DNA of 64,000 nt from Theobroma cacao. Its lineage: Eukaryota; Streptophyta; Magnoliopsida; Malvales; Malvaceae. Within the stretch, counting starts at the first letter, position 1. Each line of letters begins with the position of its first letter. The stretch lies in assembly GCF_000208745.1 (NCBI RefSeq), contig NC_030857.1, positions 5,573,909-5,637,908 of the forward strand. Reading direction: 5' to 3'. The notes beneath the pieces were generated by a model. That model ran no database searches. It saw only the letters and a program-made list of their open reading frames with translations, and was not told the origin of the DNA. This document shows positions 1 to 13,713 of this stretch, in pieces. Position numbers and translations under genes: made by a program.

Positions 1-424
1 TGGAATCACCAATGAATAAACTAATAAATTTTTGTTCTAAAGTCTGATTCTTTCGGTACCATGTCATCTAAACTAAGTTAAGAGTATCAGGAAAAATTTT
101 AAAATAAGTCATATCATATTCAGTTATGTGCAACGAAACAGGGCTTTGGTACAGATACGGTGCGTTTGTGCAGCTAATCCTATTACTATTTCTTTTTGGC
201 CGGGGTTCAACTTGAAGGAGTTGCTTGATTAAGCTATTGATTGATTTACAGGTTTAAGGAAATACGCCTATTTTTAAAGTCTCAGTTCAGAATTAGACTG
301 CTACTATTCAAACGTTATCCACTTGAATTTGTTAAGAACACACTGAATGAGTACAACTTTATTTCATTATTGATTAATATTTGAATCCTCATCCTTGTTA
401 ATTATTTGATTTCTTGATATGCAG
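1..424 (+). other. Leader (5' UTR) intron upstream of the acetyl-CoA carboxylase start
   Basis: No ORF is seen here. The stretch is T-rich and ends in an AG acceptor at 423-424, one base before the carboxylase ATG at 426. The upstream untranslated exon and promoter must lie in the first bases of the window or outside it. Arabidopsis ACC genes also have a 5' leader intron, as I recall. No TATA box or donor site is assigned with confidence. Confidence 0.5.
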
Positions 425-425
425 C

Positions 426-3400
426 ATGTCAGAGGCCCAAAGAAAGTCAGCTATGGCTGGTGTAGGGCGTGCAAACAATGGGTACACGAATGGGGTATTG
501 CTGATGAGGAGTCCTGCTACAATATCTCAAGTAGATGAATTCTGTTTTGCACTAGGAGGGAAGAAGCCGATCCATAGTATTTTAATTGCAAACAATGGAA
601 TGGCAGCTGTCAAATTTATACGTAGTATTAGGACATGGGCTTATGAGACATTTGGCACAGAAAAGGCAATCTTGTTGGTGGCCATGGCTACTCCTGAGGA
701 CATGAGAATCAATGCAGAGCATATTAGAATTGCTGATCAGTTTGTGGAAGTTCCTGGTGGGACAAATAATAATAACTATGCCAATGTGCAGCTTATTGTA
801 GAGGTTTGTACAGTAAACTCCTGTAGCATTTACTTGCTTCCGAATTGTTCTTTTATTTACGAATTTCCCTTTCAAGAAGTTTTTTTTTTCTTTTCAGTTA
901 CAATGGAATTTGATTACTCTTACTATGTTCTTGCTGTACATAATTAATTTTAGTCCAGAAAGTTCTGAAACATTAGAGTTAACACAGGGTATTAGCTCAA
1001 TAAAAGAAGTTTGCTTGTCAAGTGCTTTATAAGCTGCACATCACTGCATTAGTGTGGAGTCCTAGGACAATAAAAGAAAATTGATAAGTAGAGAGGGTCT
1101 GTTCTCGTTCTTTCTACTTATGGTTTATTGGAGCTAATCCCCAATGTAGTTATGATTAATTATATGAAACATTCTGCAAATTCTATATATTTTGACAAAT
1201 TATATTATGTGGTTACCTCAGATGGCAGAGATAACACATGTTGACGCAGTTTGGCCTGGCTGGGGTCATGCATCAGAAAGCCCTGCGTTGCCAGATGCAC
1301 TGAATGCAAAGGGAATCATTTTTCTTGGGCCACCAGCAGTATCTATGGCCGCATTGGGAGATAAGATTGGTTCATCATTGATTGCTCAAGCAGCAGAAGT
1401 GCCCACCCTTCCATGGAGTGGTTCTCATGTAATTATCTTTCTTTCGAATGTTAAAAATGATCCTTTTCCATGGCAGTTTCTCATGCACAATACTACCTTC
1501 CTGTTTTCCAGGTGAAAATTCCTGCAGAAAGTTGCCTAGTTGCTATTCCTGATGAAATATATAGTAAAGCATGTGTTTATACAACAGAGGAAGCAATTTT
1601 AAGTTGTCAAGTTGTTGGTTATCCTGCAATGATCAAGGCATCTTGGGGTGGTGGTGGTAAAGGCATAAGAAAGGTTTGCTTCATTCCTGAAAAGTGATTT
1701 CTGACCATAGCAATATTTACTTATCCAATGCTTTAAGCTAATCCCCCTTTAAAGTTACTTTGCATATTTTGGTAAAAGTAAGATTGATTTAAATACTTTT
1801 CATATCATCTGAATTGGTTGGAAACTTTTTCACGCCTAGTGCTGTTTGATTTTCTAGGTTCACAATGATGATGAAGTTAGGGCACTGTTCAAGCAAGTGC
1901 AGGGTGAAGTTCCAGGTTCACCTATATTTATAATGAAAGTTGCTTCACAGGTGAGATTATTTGCTACAATTGATTTCAATGAAGTGGGTGGAGTATAGCT
2001 CTTAGTCTGACAAACCGTTTGGTATATTTTTTACCCTCACTAGAGTCGGCATTTAGAGGTCCAGTTACTCTGTGATCAGTATGGAAATGTTGCAGCTTTG
2101 CATAGCCGTGACTGTAGTGTTCAGAGGCGGCACCAGAAAGTAAGTTTGTTACTCAGAGGCTCTATTTAAATGTTAGTTTTCTGGAACAAATAGGAACCCC
2201 CAGCCAAAATGAGTTTTATCCTTCAGTTGCATCATATTTGACGAAAGTTTCCCTACAAGATCTAACATCATGGTCCTGGTGAAATAGATTATTGAGGAGG
2301 GTCCAATCACCGTAGCTCCATTGGAGACGGTCAAAAAACTAGAGCAGGCAGCTAGAAGGTTAGCTAAATGTGTCAATTATGTTGGAGCAGCTACTGTTGA
2401 ATATCTGTACGGTATGGACACTGGCGAGTACTACTTTCTAGAGCTCAACCCTCGGTTACAGGTATGTCATGATGATTCTATCCTCAGTTCTGGAACATGT
2501 CATATGGATTAAGCTGTCACATTCATGCAATCATATTTATGCTCTCTTTTTCTTTTTAAATTTACTGTGGTTGTGTAATATATTAATCATATCTGCATTT
2601 GAAGTGGATGTAAAGTAGAAATGCTAGCTCATTTAAGAAACAGTATTTGGCTGATTGGTCCGTTTATAAAAACATTTAGCTTCATGACCACGAAATGCTG
2701 GATAATTTAGCATTTCTAAGACATGGTTGGTTGTTTCTCACCTTCTTTCGGTGTGAACCTGTTAGAAGGAATCTTGTGATTTGCATGGCAGAGTCATTCC
2801 CATTTAAGATTTTTTCCCCATCATACTCTGTACATCGTCAACATCTAAAAAATCAATTCCAACAGGTGGAGCACCCTGTCACTGAGTGGATTGCTGAAGT
2901 AAATCTGCCAGCTGCCCAAGTTGCAGTTGGGATGGGTATTCCTCTCTGGCAAATTCCTGGTATGATGTCAACATCCAGTATCTCTCCAAAACTTTTTTTA
3001 TTGTCATCTAATTCATGCAATGGTATTTATGTGTTTGTGTGCTTCATTTGAGTAGAAATACGGCGATTCTATGGAATGGAACATGGTGGAGGGTATGATT
3101 CTTGGAGAAAAACGTCAGTAGTTACCACTTCTTTTGATTTTGACAAGGCAGAGTCAACAAGACCAAAAGGTCACTGTGTAGCTGTGCGCGTGACAAGTGA
3201 GGATCCAGATGATGGTTTTAAGCCTACAAGTGGAAAAGTTCAGGTTAGACTAACTAGGTTCACGAACATTGTACTTGAAGTATCATTTCTTTTTTCACTT
3301 CCTTTTTTCTGTTCTTCTCTTAAGTTTGTATTGAGTTACATGATTTTGTACAGGAGTTGAGTTTTAAAAGCAAGCCAAATGTCTGGGCTTACTTCTCTGT

Positions 3401-6400
3401 TAAGGTAAACTTTTATTTTTGGGAAAAACTATTGGTTGACAGAATCTTAAAGTCAAAATTTATAATATAATGATTGCAATAATTCTTGGCAGTCAGGAGG
3501 AGGCATTCATGAATTTTCAGATTCTCAATTTGGTAAGTATTATACTAATCTGTGAATATTTTTGGACATACAGCCTCTATGCACACAAGTTATTTCTTAC
3601 AAGAATCATTACAATTTCTGATAAGAGCAAAATCTTACCTCAGGACATGTCTTTGCCTTTGGGGAATCCAGAGCTCTAGCTATCGCAAATATGGTTCTTG
3701 GGTTGAAAGAAATTCAAATCCGGGGAGAAATTCGTACAAATGTTGATTACACTATTGACCTTTTACATGTAGGTTTTCCACATGGACCGTCTTTGTTTAT
3801 CTTTATAGAAATTAATGACTTAAGAATACTGCCTACTAACAGCTAAAATGTTCTACAGGCTTCAGATTACAGGGAAAATAAAATCCACACAGGTTGGTTG
3901 GATAGTAGAATTGCTATGCGAGTTAGAGCAGAAAGGCCTCCTTGGTATCTCTCAGTTGTTGGAGGAGCTCTCTATGTAAGTTCTCATGCATCAAAATTTA
4001 TTTTACTGGTAAGAGAATATGTGTTTTACGCTCTGTTTATCTCAGAAAGCAGCAGCCAGCAGTGCAGCTATGGTTTCAGATTATGTTGGTTATCTTGAAA
4101 AGGGTCAAATCCCTCCCAAGGTATAGCGCTAAGCCTGAGCTGCTTCTGTTATGTGGGTCATTGTGAAGATACTGATGTCTGTTGATCTTGATTGCAGCAC
4201 ATATCACTTGTACATTCTCAAGTGTCTTTGAACATTGAAGGAAGCAAATATACGGTATGGGCTTTTGATAATGTCACTTTACCATTATTGTAATGGCTTC
4301 TTTTCTAATTCTCAAGAACTTTTGGAGATTTGGGCTATCATGTTGATTGATTCTGCATCAAACAATTTTAAAAATATGTTCTCAGATCGACATGGTTAGG
4401 GGTGGACCAGGAAGTTATAGGTTGAAAATGAATGAGTCAGAGATTGAGGCAGAGATACACACACTACGAGATGGTGGTTTATTGATGCAGGCAAGAAATT
4501 TTAGCCTAACATATTCAGAAATATTGTTCGACATGTTTGACTTTTGCTTTTTTTTTTTTATTTCTTTGTTCCCTGTTCTTTGAACCTCTCTATTGCTAGC
4601 CTTGTAAATCACAACTGTTTTTTTCCTCTTCTTTTTTTGACTCTTCATAATGGTTAGTTTGAATTTGTTGCAGTTGGATGGAAACAGTCATGTCATTTAT
4701 GCAGAGGAAGAAGCTGCTGGTACACGCCTTCTAATTGATGGAAGGACTTGCCTGCTACAGGTGCCAGTTATTCCTTTCTTTCCTAGGCTCTGACTCCCCT
4801 TCTCAAACCCAAAGAAAAAAAAAAAACTCATCCATTTCTTTCTATCCACTAAATTAAGGTATAAGGTTATTTATGTTTTTTTTTTTCTTTATCCAGAATG
4901 ATCATGACCCATCAAAATTAGTGGCAGAAACACCATGCAAACTGCTGAGGTTTTTGGTTTCTGATGGTAGTCATGTAGATGCTGACACACCATATGCAGA
5001 GGTTGAGGTTATGAAAATGTGCATGCCTCTTCTTTCACCTGCTTCGGGAGTTATTCAATTCAAAATGTCTGAAGGTCAAGCAATGCAGGTAAATATGGTC
5101 TATATGAGAAATACAAGTGCTATATTTCTGCGAAAACTTAGGAAGTCGTTTTTCTGGCAGGCTGGTGAGCTTATCGCTAGGCTTGATCTGGATGATCCTT
5201 CGGCTGTTAGGAAAGCTGAACCATTCCATGGGAGCTTCCCTGTACTGGGGCCTCCAACTGCAATTTCTGGTAAAGTTCACCAGAAATGTGCTGCAAGTTT
5301 AAATACAGCCTGCATGATTCTTGCTGGTTATGAGCATAATATTGATGAAGTAAGTATTTCTCTATACCATAGTAATCTCATCATGGGGATTAAACTACAC
5401 TGCAAATCAGCAAATCTCTTCTTCAGTAGTTTCTGTTGTAAACAATTAAGAAGTGCCCTTAATTTCGTAGCTCTGAAACCATGAGATCTACGTTTTCAAC
5501 TCTTAAGTTTTTGCAAGTGTCATATATTATATGGAAAATAAAATGAAACTATAGAATTCAAAATGAAAATTTATACATCAATAATTGATATGCTATAATA
5601 TCTATCAATACATTTGACGCTTGTGGAGAGATAATCTTTATACTTTATACATCAATAAATTTTAATTTGGAATTTTATTATATGCTTCCAACAATTTTTA
5701 GTAAGCATAATGAAAATTAAATTAAAGAAATTAGAAAAGATAAGAAACAGTTGAAAGGTCTTAATGATGTCTTTAAAAATACAAAGAAAGACTTAAAAAG
5801 TTCAAGGAAAGATAAATGGTGTCTCAGCGCATTTTTCTTCTCACACAAAACACATTGCAAAGGCTCAGCTTTTCTGTGTCCGAGCCTTTTGTTAGATATT
5901 CTTGAAATTTGAATCCTGATATCAATTGGTTTCACATGTGTTACAGGTAGTGCAAAGCCTGCTAACTTGTCTTGACAGTCCTGAGCTGCCTTTCCTTCAA
6001 TGGCAAGAATGCTTATCTGTTTTGGCAACTAGGCTTCCCAAAAATCTTAAAAATGAGGTAAATGTTCATAATCCGGATTTTATCTCTTCTTTCTGTTCTG
6101 ATAGTGACTTTAGACTTGAATCTTTTGATCTCCTTTTACTTATATTATTGCCATTGTATCAGTTGGAATCAAATCACAAGGGGTTTGAAGCGATTTCAAG
6201 CTCCCAGAATGTTGACTTTCCTGCCAAGTTATTGAAGGGAGTCCTAGAAGTGAGTTTCCTCATCCCATAATCCTCATTTTGAAGTTCATTTTTTGTGTCT
6301 ATTTTTGTTCCTCTGGAAAGTTAAATACTTGGGGAACCTACTTTGTTTACAGTCCCATCTATCCTCCTGTCCTGAGAAAGAAAGAGGATCCCTAGAAAGG

Positions 6401-9400
6401 CTTATTGAACCTTTGATGAGTCTTGTTAAGTCTTATGAGGGTGGAAGAGAAAGTCATGCCCGTGTTATTGTGCGGTCCCTTTTTGAAGAGTATCTATCCG
6501 TTGAAGAGTTATTTAGTGACAACATCCAGGTATTTATGTCATGATTATTTGTATTGGTAAGATCAATCTGATTTTCCCTTTTCGAAAGTGTTAAGACATC
6601 AATTGAGATGCAAATCTTGAACATTATACTTACAACTCTAAGTCCAGTTGCAGTCTTCAAATTTTCGAATGATTGTTATTTTGTTTGCTTGAACGAGTCT
6701 TTTGTTTCAATGCTATCAGGCTGATGTGATTGAACGTCTTCGACTTCAGTATAAGAAAGATCTATTGAAGGTTGTGGACATTGTGCTATCTCATCAGGTA
6801 TCAAACTTGTAACACTGGCTTGTTTTTTGTTCTTTGTTCTTTTCAGTTTTTCCTATTGTAATTATTCTATGTTCATATAACATGACTTTTTTGGCTTGCA
6901 GGGTGTCAAAAGTAAAAATAAATTGATACTCAGACTCTTGGAACAATTGGTTTATCCTAACCCTGCTGCATATAGAGATCAACTAATCCGATTCTCTGCA
7001 CTGAACCATACAAGTTATTCCGAGGTTTGCTACTGCATTATGTTACTCATTTCTGCATCTATAATTAATAACAAGTTTTTAGTATTCTGTTGTTCATATA
7101 CCTCTTTTTGGCTTTCCAAAATTCATTCTCTCTGCCTTGGAAGGAGGATATTTGCTCTTTTGTCTTTAAGGCTTATTTTTGAATGTGTGTCTGTAGTTGG
7201 CACTGAAGGCAAGTCAATTACTGGAACAAACCAAATTGAGCGAACTTCGCTCTACCATTGCTAGAAGCCTTTCTGAATTAGAAATGTTTACTGAGGATGG
7301 TGAAAGTATGGATACTCCGAAGAGGAAAAGTGCCATTAATGAAAGAATGGAGGATCTTGTTAGTGCTCCTTTAGCTGTTGAAGATGCTCTTGTAGGTCTG
7401 TTTGATCATAGTGATCACACCCTTCAGAGGCGGGTTGTGGAGACTTATGTTCGTAGGCTATACCAGGTATTAGTGCTTAACTCTCATAACCTTCAGCTTA
7501 TTTTATTTTGGGACTGTCATTTCCTCATTTAACTGTTTGTATTTGTCATCAGCCCTATCTTGTAAAGGGGAGTGTCCGGATGCAGTGGCACAGATCTGGT
7601 CTTATTGCTTCATGGGAGTTCTTGGAAGAGCATATTGAGAGAAAGAATGGGTCTGAAGAAAAAATGTCTGATAAACCATTAGTTGAGAAACACGGTGAGA
7701 AGAAATGGGGAGCCATGGTTATAATAAAATCTCTCCAATTTTTGCCTGCAATTATAAATGCAGCATTAAGGGAAACAACTCATAACCTTCATGAAGCAAC
7801 TCCAAATGGATGTGCAGAACCAAGTAGCTTTGGTAATATGATGCATATTGCACTGGTGGGCATCAACAATCAGATGAGTTTACTTCAGGATAGGTATATG
7901 CTTCTGAACTTTTGCTTATGTTGAAATCTGTAGCTGAAGACAATCCTTCCTGTGAAAGTTTGAACTTTCAATGTCATATATAGTGCATAAAATTATACAA
8001 CTTATTTAAACTTCAGAGGCAATTATAAATCTATTTAAACTCAAATCTCATTATACTTGGATGGGTTGAATTTTGGTTTTATATAAATTCAAACTACTGA
8101 TAATCCAAAGGCAATTACTCTTTGCAGTGGAGATGAGGATCAAGCTCAAGAGAGAATTAATAAGTTAGCAAAAATACTAAAAGATAAAGAGGTAGGGTCA
8201 AGTCTACGCTCTGCAGGTGTTGGGGTCATTAGTTGTATCATACAGAGAGATGAAGGACGAACTCCTATGAGGCACTCGTTTCATTGGTCAGCTGAAAAGC
8301 TCTATTATGAGGAAGAACCTTTTTTGCGTCATCTGGAACCTCCTCTGTCCATATACCTTGAATTGGTCTGTTGTTTTAACTGCTGCTCCATTGATTTCCT
8401 TCTAAAAAAAAAATTACTATGCACCTTTGACCTGATATTTATTATTTCTTAATCCAGGATAAGCTTAAAGGATATGAGAATATACAGTATACCCCTTCAC
8501 GTGACCGTCAATGGCACTTATACACTGTTGTGGACAAGCCACTGCCAATCCAGAGGATGTTCCTCAGAACGCTTGTCAGGCAGCCAACAACAGATGATGG
8601 GCTTACAGCATATCGGGGACTTGACGTTGACATGATTCGTAGTCAATGGGCTATATCTTTTACTTCAAGGAGCATTTTGAGGTCCTTAATGGCTGCAATG
8701 GAGGAGTTGGAACTAAACGTGCACAATGCTACTCTAAAATCTGACCATGCTCAGATGTATCTTTGTATCTTACGAGAGCAACAGATAAATGATCTTGTGC
8801 CTTATCCCAAGTAATTAAGTCTATATTCTTGTTTTTGTTTTCATCTTTTTTTCCTCCTCTCCTTTCTGCATAGTCAGTGGACTTTGTATATATCTTCATG
8901 CATTTGATATATTTCACCAGGAGAGTTGACCTAGATGCCAGACAAGAAGAAGCGGCAGCAGAGTCAATCTTAGAAGAATTGGCTCAGGAAATTCATGCAT
9001 TTGTTGGTGTAAGAATGCATAAGTTAGGTGTTTGTGAGTGGGAAGTGAAGCTCTGGATGGCATCTTCTGGACAAGCAAATGGTGCTTGGAGAGTTGTGGT
9101 GACAAATGTGACTGGTCAGACCTGCACTGTACATGTAAGTTTCTATTTGATACATAGTAGTGCTATAAAAATTCTCCCACCAGGATCTAGCTGTAGTGCT
9201 TTCCTCTGGAACTGAGGAAAAAGGGAAAAACTTTCTCCAACCAGCGACATTTTTGGTTTGTAGAGAGATCATATATCATACAAATCTTTATAACTACCAA
9301 AAATGGTTCCATTGAGAGGAACCATAGACCCAAAAGTGTTATTTGTCTTTTGATTTTTTTTTTAATGTAGAGCTCTTGTCGACTTAGTTACATTTTGAGA

Positions 9401-12213
9401 TATGTAGTTTTTAGAAAAAAATTGAATGCATCAGTCTTTTTTCCCTAATATGATTAGCAGAATGCCACTGCATTTTGCCAAAAGATATCCTGCTGTACGG
9501 TGTCAGAACTTAGAACTATATATAACTATCCAAATAGAACCAGTTTACCCCTTAAGCTCAATGAAAATGTAATCTTGATGAATATAGGTCAAATAAATAT
9601 GGCTTTGTTGTACTTTCAGATATACCGAGAACTAGAGGATACAAGCAAACACAGAGTTGTATACCATTCGCTTTCTGTAAGGGGTCCTCTGCATGGTGTA
9701 CCAGTTAATGCTCACTATCAGACTTTGGGTGTTCTTGACCGGAAACGTCTACTGGCGAGGAAAAACAATACAACTTACTGCTATGACTTTCCATTGGTAA
9801 GTACAGTGCTAGGGGCATACAACCATGTTGCTATTTGCTTGTTCTTTTGCTTTTCTGTGCTCAACAATATATTGCAGATAAAGCTATATTACTCAGAATG
9901 ACACTACTTGCAGGCATTTGAGACAGCCTTGCAACAATCATGGGCATCCCAGTTCCCAGGAATTAAAAAACCCAAAGATAAACTTCTTCCTAAGGTCACG
10001 GAGCTCATATTTGCTGACCAAAAAGGTAACTGGGGAACTCCTCTTGTTCCTGTTGAGCGCCAGCCTGGACTCAATGATGTTGGTATGGTAGCCTGGTGCA
10101 TGGAAATGTCTACACCCGAGTTCCCTTCTGGAAGAACAATTTTGATAGTTGCAAATGATGTGACCTTCAAAGCTGGTTCTTTTGGCCCAAGAGAGGATGC
10201 ATTCTTTCTTGGTGTAACTGATCTTGCTTGCACTAAGAAACTACCTTTAATTTATTTGGCTGCTAATTCTGGTGCCCGTATTGGGGTAGCTGAGGAAGTG
10301 AAAGCCTGCTTTAAAGTTGGTTGGTCTGATGAATCCAGCCCTGAGCGTGGTTTTCAATATGTTTACTTGACTCCTGAGGATTATGCTAGGATTGGATCAT
10401 CTGTGATTGCACATGAGATTAAGCTGGCAAGTGGAGAGTGCAGATGGGTGATAGATACTATTGTTGGGAAGGAGGATGGTTTGGGGGTTGAAAACTTAAC
10501 AGGTAGTGGGGCCATTGCTGGTGCATATTCTAGGGCATACAAGGAAACCTTTACCTTAACATATGTGACTGGTAGAACTGTGGGAATTGGTGCTTATCTT
10601 GCTCGTCTTGGCATGCGGTGCATACAGAGACTTGATCAACCAATTATTTTGACTGGTTTCTCTGCATTGAACAAACTTCTTGGTCGTGAGGTTTACAGCT
10701 CCCACATGCAACTTGGTGGACCAAAAATCATGGCAACGAATGGGGTTGTCCATCTTACAGTCTCAGATGATCTCGAAGGGGTGTCAGCTATTTTGAACTG
10801 GCTAAGTTGCATTCCTACTCATATAGGTGGCCCACTTCCCATTTTAAATCCGTCAGATCCTCCAGAAAGACCTGTGGAGTACTTCCCAGAAAATTCATGT
10901 GATCCTCGTGCTGCTATTTGTGGCGCTTTAGAAAGTAGTGGGAACTGGAAGGGGGGTATCTTTGACAGGGATAGCTTTGTGGAAACACTGGAAGGTTGGG
11001 CAAGAACAGTTGTGACAGGAAGGGCAAAGCTTGGAGGAATCCCTGTAGGAGTAGTTGCTGTTGAGACACAGACGGTGATGCAGGTTATCCCAGCTGATCC
11101 AGGACAACTTGATTCCCATGAGAGGGTTGTCCCTCAAGCTGGACAGGTATGGTTTCCAGATTCTGCTACAAAGACGGCTCAAGCAATAATGGATTTCAAT
11201 AGGGAAGAGCTTCCACTTTTCATTCTTGCCAACTGGAGAGGCTTTTCAGGTGGACAAAGGGACCTTTTTGAGGGTATCCTTCAGGCAGGGTCAACCATTG
11301 TTGAGAATCTTAGAACGTACAAACAACCTGTTTTTGTGTACATTCCTATGATGGGTGAGCTTCGTGGTGGGGCATGGGTTGTTGTGGACAGCCGGATCAA
11401 TGCTGACCATATTGAAATGTATGCTGAGCGCACTGCTAAGGGTAATGTACTTGAGCCAGAAGGAATGATTGAAATCAAGTTTAGGACCAAGGAGCTACTG
11501 GAATGCATGGGAAGGCTTGATCAACAGCTTATAAGTTTGAAGGCAAACCTTCAGGAAGCCAAGATCAGTGGAGCCTATGCAAAGATGGAATCTCTGCAGC
11601 AGCAAATAAGAACACGTGAGAAACAGCTTTTGCCAGTATACACCCAAATAGCCACTAAATTTGCAGAACTTCATGATACTTCTTTAAGGATGGCTGCAAA
11701 AGGGGTAATAAAAGAAGTTGTGGACTGGGATCGTTCACGCTCTTTCTTCTATAGAAGGCTCTGCCGGAGAATTGCAGAGAGTTCTCTGGTCAAAATTGTA
11801 AAAGATGCTGCTGGTGACCAACTGTCACATAAATCTGCAATGGACTTGATCAAGAAATGGTTTTTGGATTCAAATATTGCAAAGGGAAGCGAGGATGCTT
11901 GGGTGAACGATGAAGCTTTCTTTTCATGGAAGGATGATCAGAGAAATTACAGTGAGAAGCTACAAGAGCTGCGGGTCCAAAAGGTATTGCTTCAGCTTAC
12001 AAATATTGGCAATTCAGCTTCAGATATGCAAGCTCTACCTCAAGGTCTTGCTGCCCTTCTAAGCAAGGTAAACCATCCAACTATCCTTTCTTGCTTTTAC
12101 AGCATTCTTGTCTATATCTCAAGGAACCTGTAGATGATTATTTTAATCCAATGCAGATGGAGCCATCAAGCAGGACACAAATAGTTAACGAACTTCGTAA
12201 GGTGCTTGGATGA
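426..12213 (+). CDS. ACC1: Homomeric acetyl-CoA carboxylase, cytosolic type (31 coding exons)
   Basis: This enzyme carboxylates acetyl-CoA to malonyl-CoA using ATP, bicarbonate and a biotin prosthetic group. Coding exons: 426-803, 1222-1428, 1512-1673, 1858-1950, 2044-2139, 2288-2461, 2866-2959, 3056-3243, 3354-3404, 3493-3532, 3644-3768, 3859-3975, 4046-4120, 4198-4254, 4386-4490, 4674-4760, 4897-5088, 5161-5349, 5947-6057, 6163-6249, 6353-6529, 6720-6797, 6902-7024, 7197-7466, 7553-7893, 8128-8365, 8458-8810, 8921-9134, 9620-9796, 9914-12067 and 12157-12213. They join in frame into 2269 aa; Arabidopsis ACC1 is about 2254 aa. The biotin carboxylase domain has its ATP-grasp loop GGGGKGIRK at residues 241-249. 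The biotinyl lysine lies in EVMKM (K723). The carboxyltransferase domains fill the C-terminal ~700 residues, with LAANSGAR near 1648-1655, mostly in one 2.15-kb exon. There is no plastid transit peptide, so it is cytosolic ACC1-like. The ATG at 453 (Met10) aligns better with the Arabidopsis start and may be used. No break is seen. Confidence 0.97.
4491..4673 (+). other. GC-AG intron in the carboxylase gene
   Basis: The exon at 4386-4490 ends in ATG CAG and the intron opens with GCAAGA, not GT. The next exon begins after TTGCAG at 4673. Only this junction keeps the conserved protein (…LLMQ|LDGNS…) and the frame, with an upstream exon of exactly 35 codons. AG|GCAAG is the usual context of the minor GC-AG class. 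Confidence 0.85.
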
Positions 12214-12800
12214 TTGAGAGGTTGGTATTCCATGAGAATAAGGTCCTACATTTCTCACTCTTGTGCTGCTTACATTAAAATTTTGGTAACGTGAAGCGTG
12301 TTGATCATGGAACCATACCTGGCACGGAAATTCTGCAAGAATTCACCTACTATTTGCAGTGATTCTGTCAGCTACCTGAAGCTGCATGAGAAGTGTGGCT
12401 GGAGGCAGACTCCCGGCCTAATCTGTAGCTTTCTTGAACGTGTAAATTAGAGCTGGTCCAGGTTGGTAAGAGTATTAGATTTTTAGTGCTACTAGGTAGT
12501 CAATAGGCATTGGCAGAGCCCAATTTGATGGGTTTGGTGCAAATCTCATGAAACTTTGCTTCTATTACTAATTTTTGTAATAATGTCTAGGGAAGGATAA
12601 ATCATTCTACTTGTGAATGCAAATTCATTAGTCTTTTGAGGGAATAGTGTGCTAATGGGTTGTTCCCTATCCTTGCTGATTTGGCTGTGACATGTTGTAT
12701 CATAGACAATAAGTTTGGCAAGTAAATGTTCCTATTCTTGCCCATTTCACATTCATCCTTCACCAGTTGAAATGTAATATTGAAATATTATTTTTTAAAG
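12214..12800 (+). other. Likely 3' UTR of acetyl-CoA carboxylase
   Basis: There is no ORF. The sequence is moderately mixed in composition up to about 12.75 kb, then becomes strongly AT-rich, which suggests the transcript ends there. AATAAA-like elements near 12595 (GGATAAAT) and 12705 (ACAATAAG) are possible poly(A) signals. The exact 3' end cannot be fixed. Confidence 0.4.
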
Positions 12801-13350
12801 TGGAAGGTGGTTTATTAACAATCTATTTCAATTTGTTGTTCTTAGAGATAAAATGAAAAAAAAAATTGTTAAGTGAAAGAGTAGAATACTCTCTCTCTTA
12901 ACTTTTAATTATAATTTCGCATAGATTTATTACTTTTTGAAATGGACAGTTTTTTTGATGATCTAACAATATTAAAAATATAATTTTATATTTCATTAAT
13001 TTTAAAAATTATTTCTATATAAATTGTAAATTTTTATGTTTTAAAATTTTTTTTTCTCTTAAAAAAAATTTCTCTCCCCAAGATAGAAGAGCACCGAGTT
13101 GGTGCTCCTTTTTGGGTGCTTGGGGAGTAGTTGGTTGGCGAATAGGAAAGCAGCTGGCTAGTCATATTGTTTATAGAAAAAAGAAAGAAAAAATATTTTA
13201 ATTTTTTCATATTTTTTATTAACTGTGTTTATATTTTTAAATTTTATTATTTATTTCGAAAACTAATGAACTTACGAAGAATTAAGATTAAAAGTTAGAG
13301 AATGAAAGTATTTTACCTTAATAAGAAAGAAAAAAGGAGAGAAAGAGAAA
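12801..13350. other. AT-rich spacer with no gene seen
   Basis: Only A/T-rich sequence with poly-T and poly-A runs is present. A short GC-richer patch occurs near 13085-13160. No ORF or RNA gene is supported. Confidence 0.5.
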
Positions 13351-13713
13351 TTACAAATCCATGGAAAGTTCCAAAGAGATTTGAAATAATTTCATAACAC
13401 TCATAAATTTCTTCCATAAACTGCCTTTCTTTCTCTCTTCTTTTCTTTTCCTTTCCGTAGGGGCTTGCTTCTTACCTCTTACTTCTCTCCCCCACTTCCT
13501 GACCTCTTTCTTCTTGGGTTCTCCTCTTTCCTTTCTACCCTTTTCTTTGGCCTTCCTCTCCCTTTCTTTTAACTTGGCTCTACTTCTTCCTTCTTTCTCT
13601 TTCATGCTTCCTTCATTAATCCTCTTTTCACGTTGAAAAACATTTTGGTAGCAAAGTACTGACAGTTTCATACTTCGATTACTGAAAGGTATAGCAATAT
13701 ATATAGAGTACAT
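13351..13713 (-). CDS. Basic, Lys/Glu/Arg-rich ORF of unknown function
   Basis: This ORF of up to 120 codons encodes a mostly helical, charge-dense protein with runs such as KERERKAKEKGRKERG, and a less charged C-terminal end. It lies at the left end of a cluster of three related Lys/Glu-rich ORFs on the same strand. It lacks the N-terminal LQPTLSI-like motif and the C-terminal KKKQGR motif that the others share. Its first 30 residues end at a possible splice acceptor (ACCTTTCAG), so the true start is unclear. It could be a diverged family member or a purine-rich tract that happens to be open. No known family is recognised. Confidence 0.25.
   Translation of the reverse strand: MYSIYIAIPFSNRSMKLSVLCYQNVFQREKRINEGSMKEKEGRSRAKLKERERKAKEKGRKERGEPKKKEVRKWGREVRGKKQAPTERKRKEERKKGSLWKKFMSVMKLFQISLELSMDL

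Noticed and set aside
9904..11508. Minus-strand ORFs opposite the large carboxylase exon
   Set aside because: They are antisense shadows of a conserved coding exon with no independent support.
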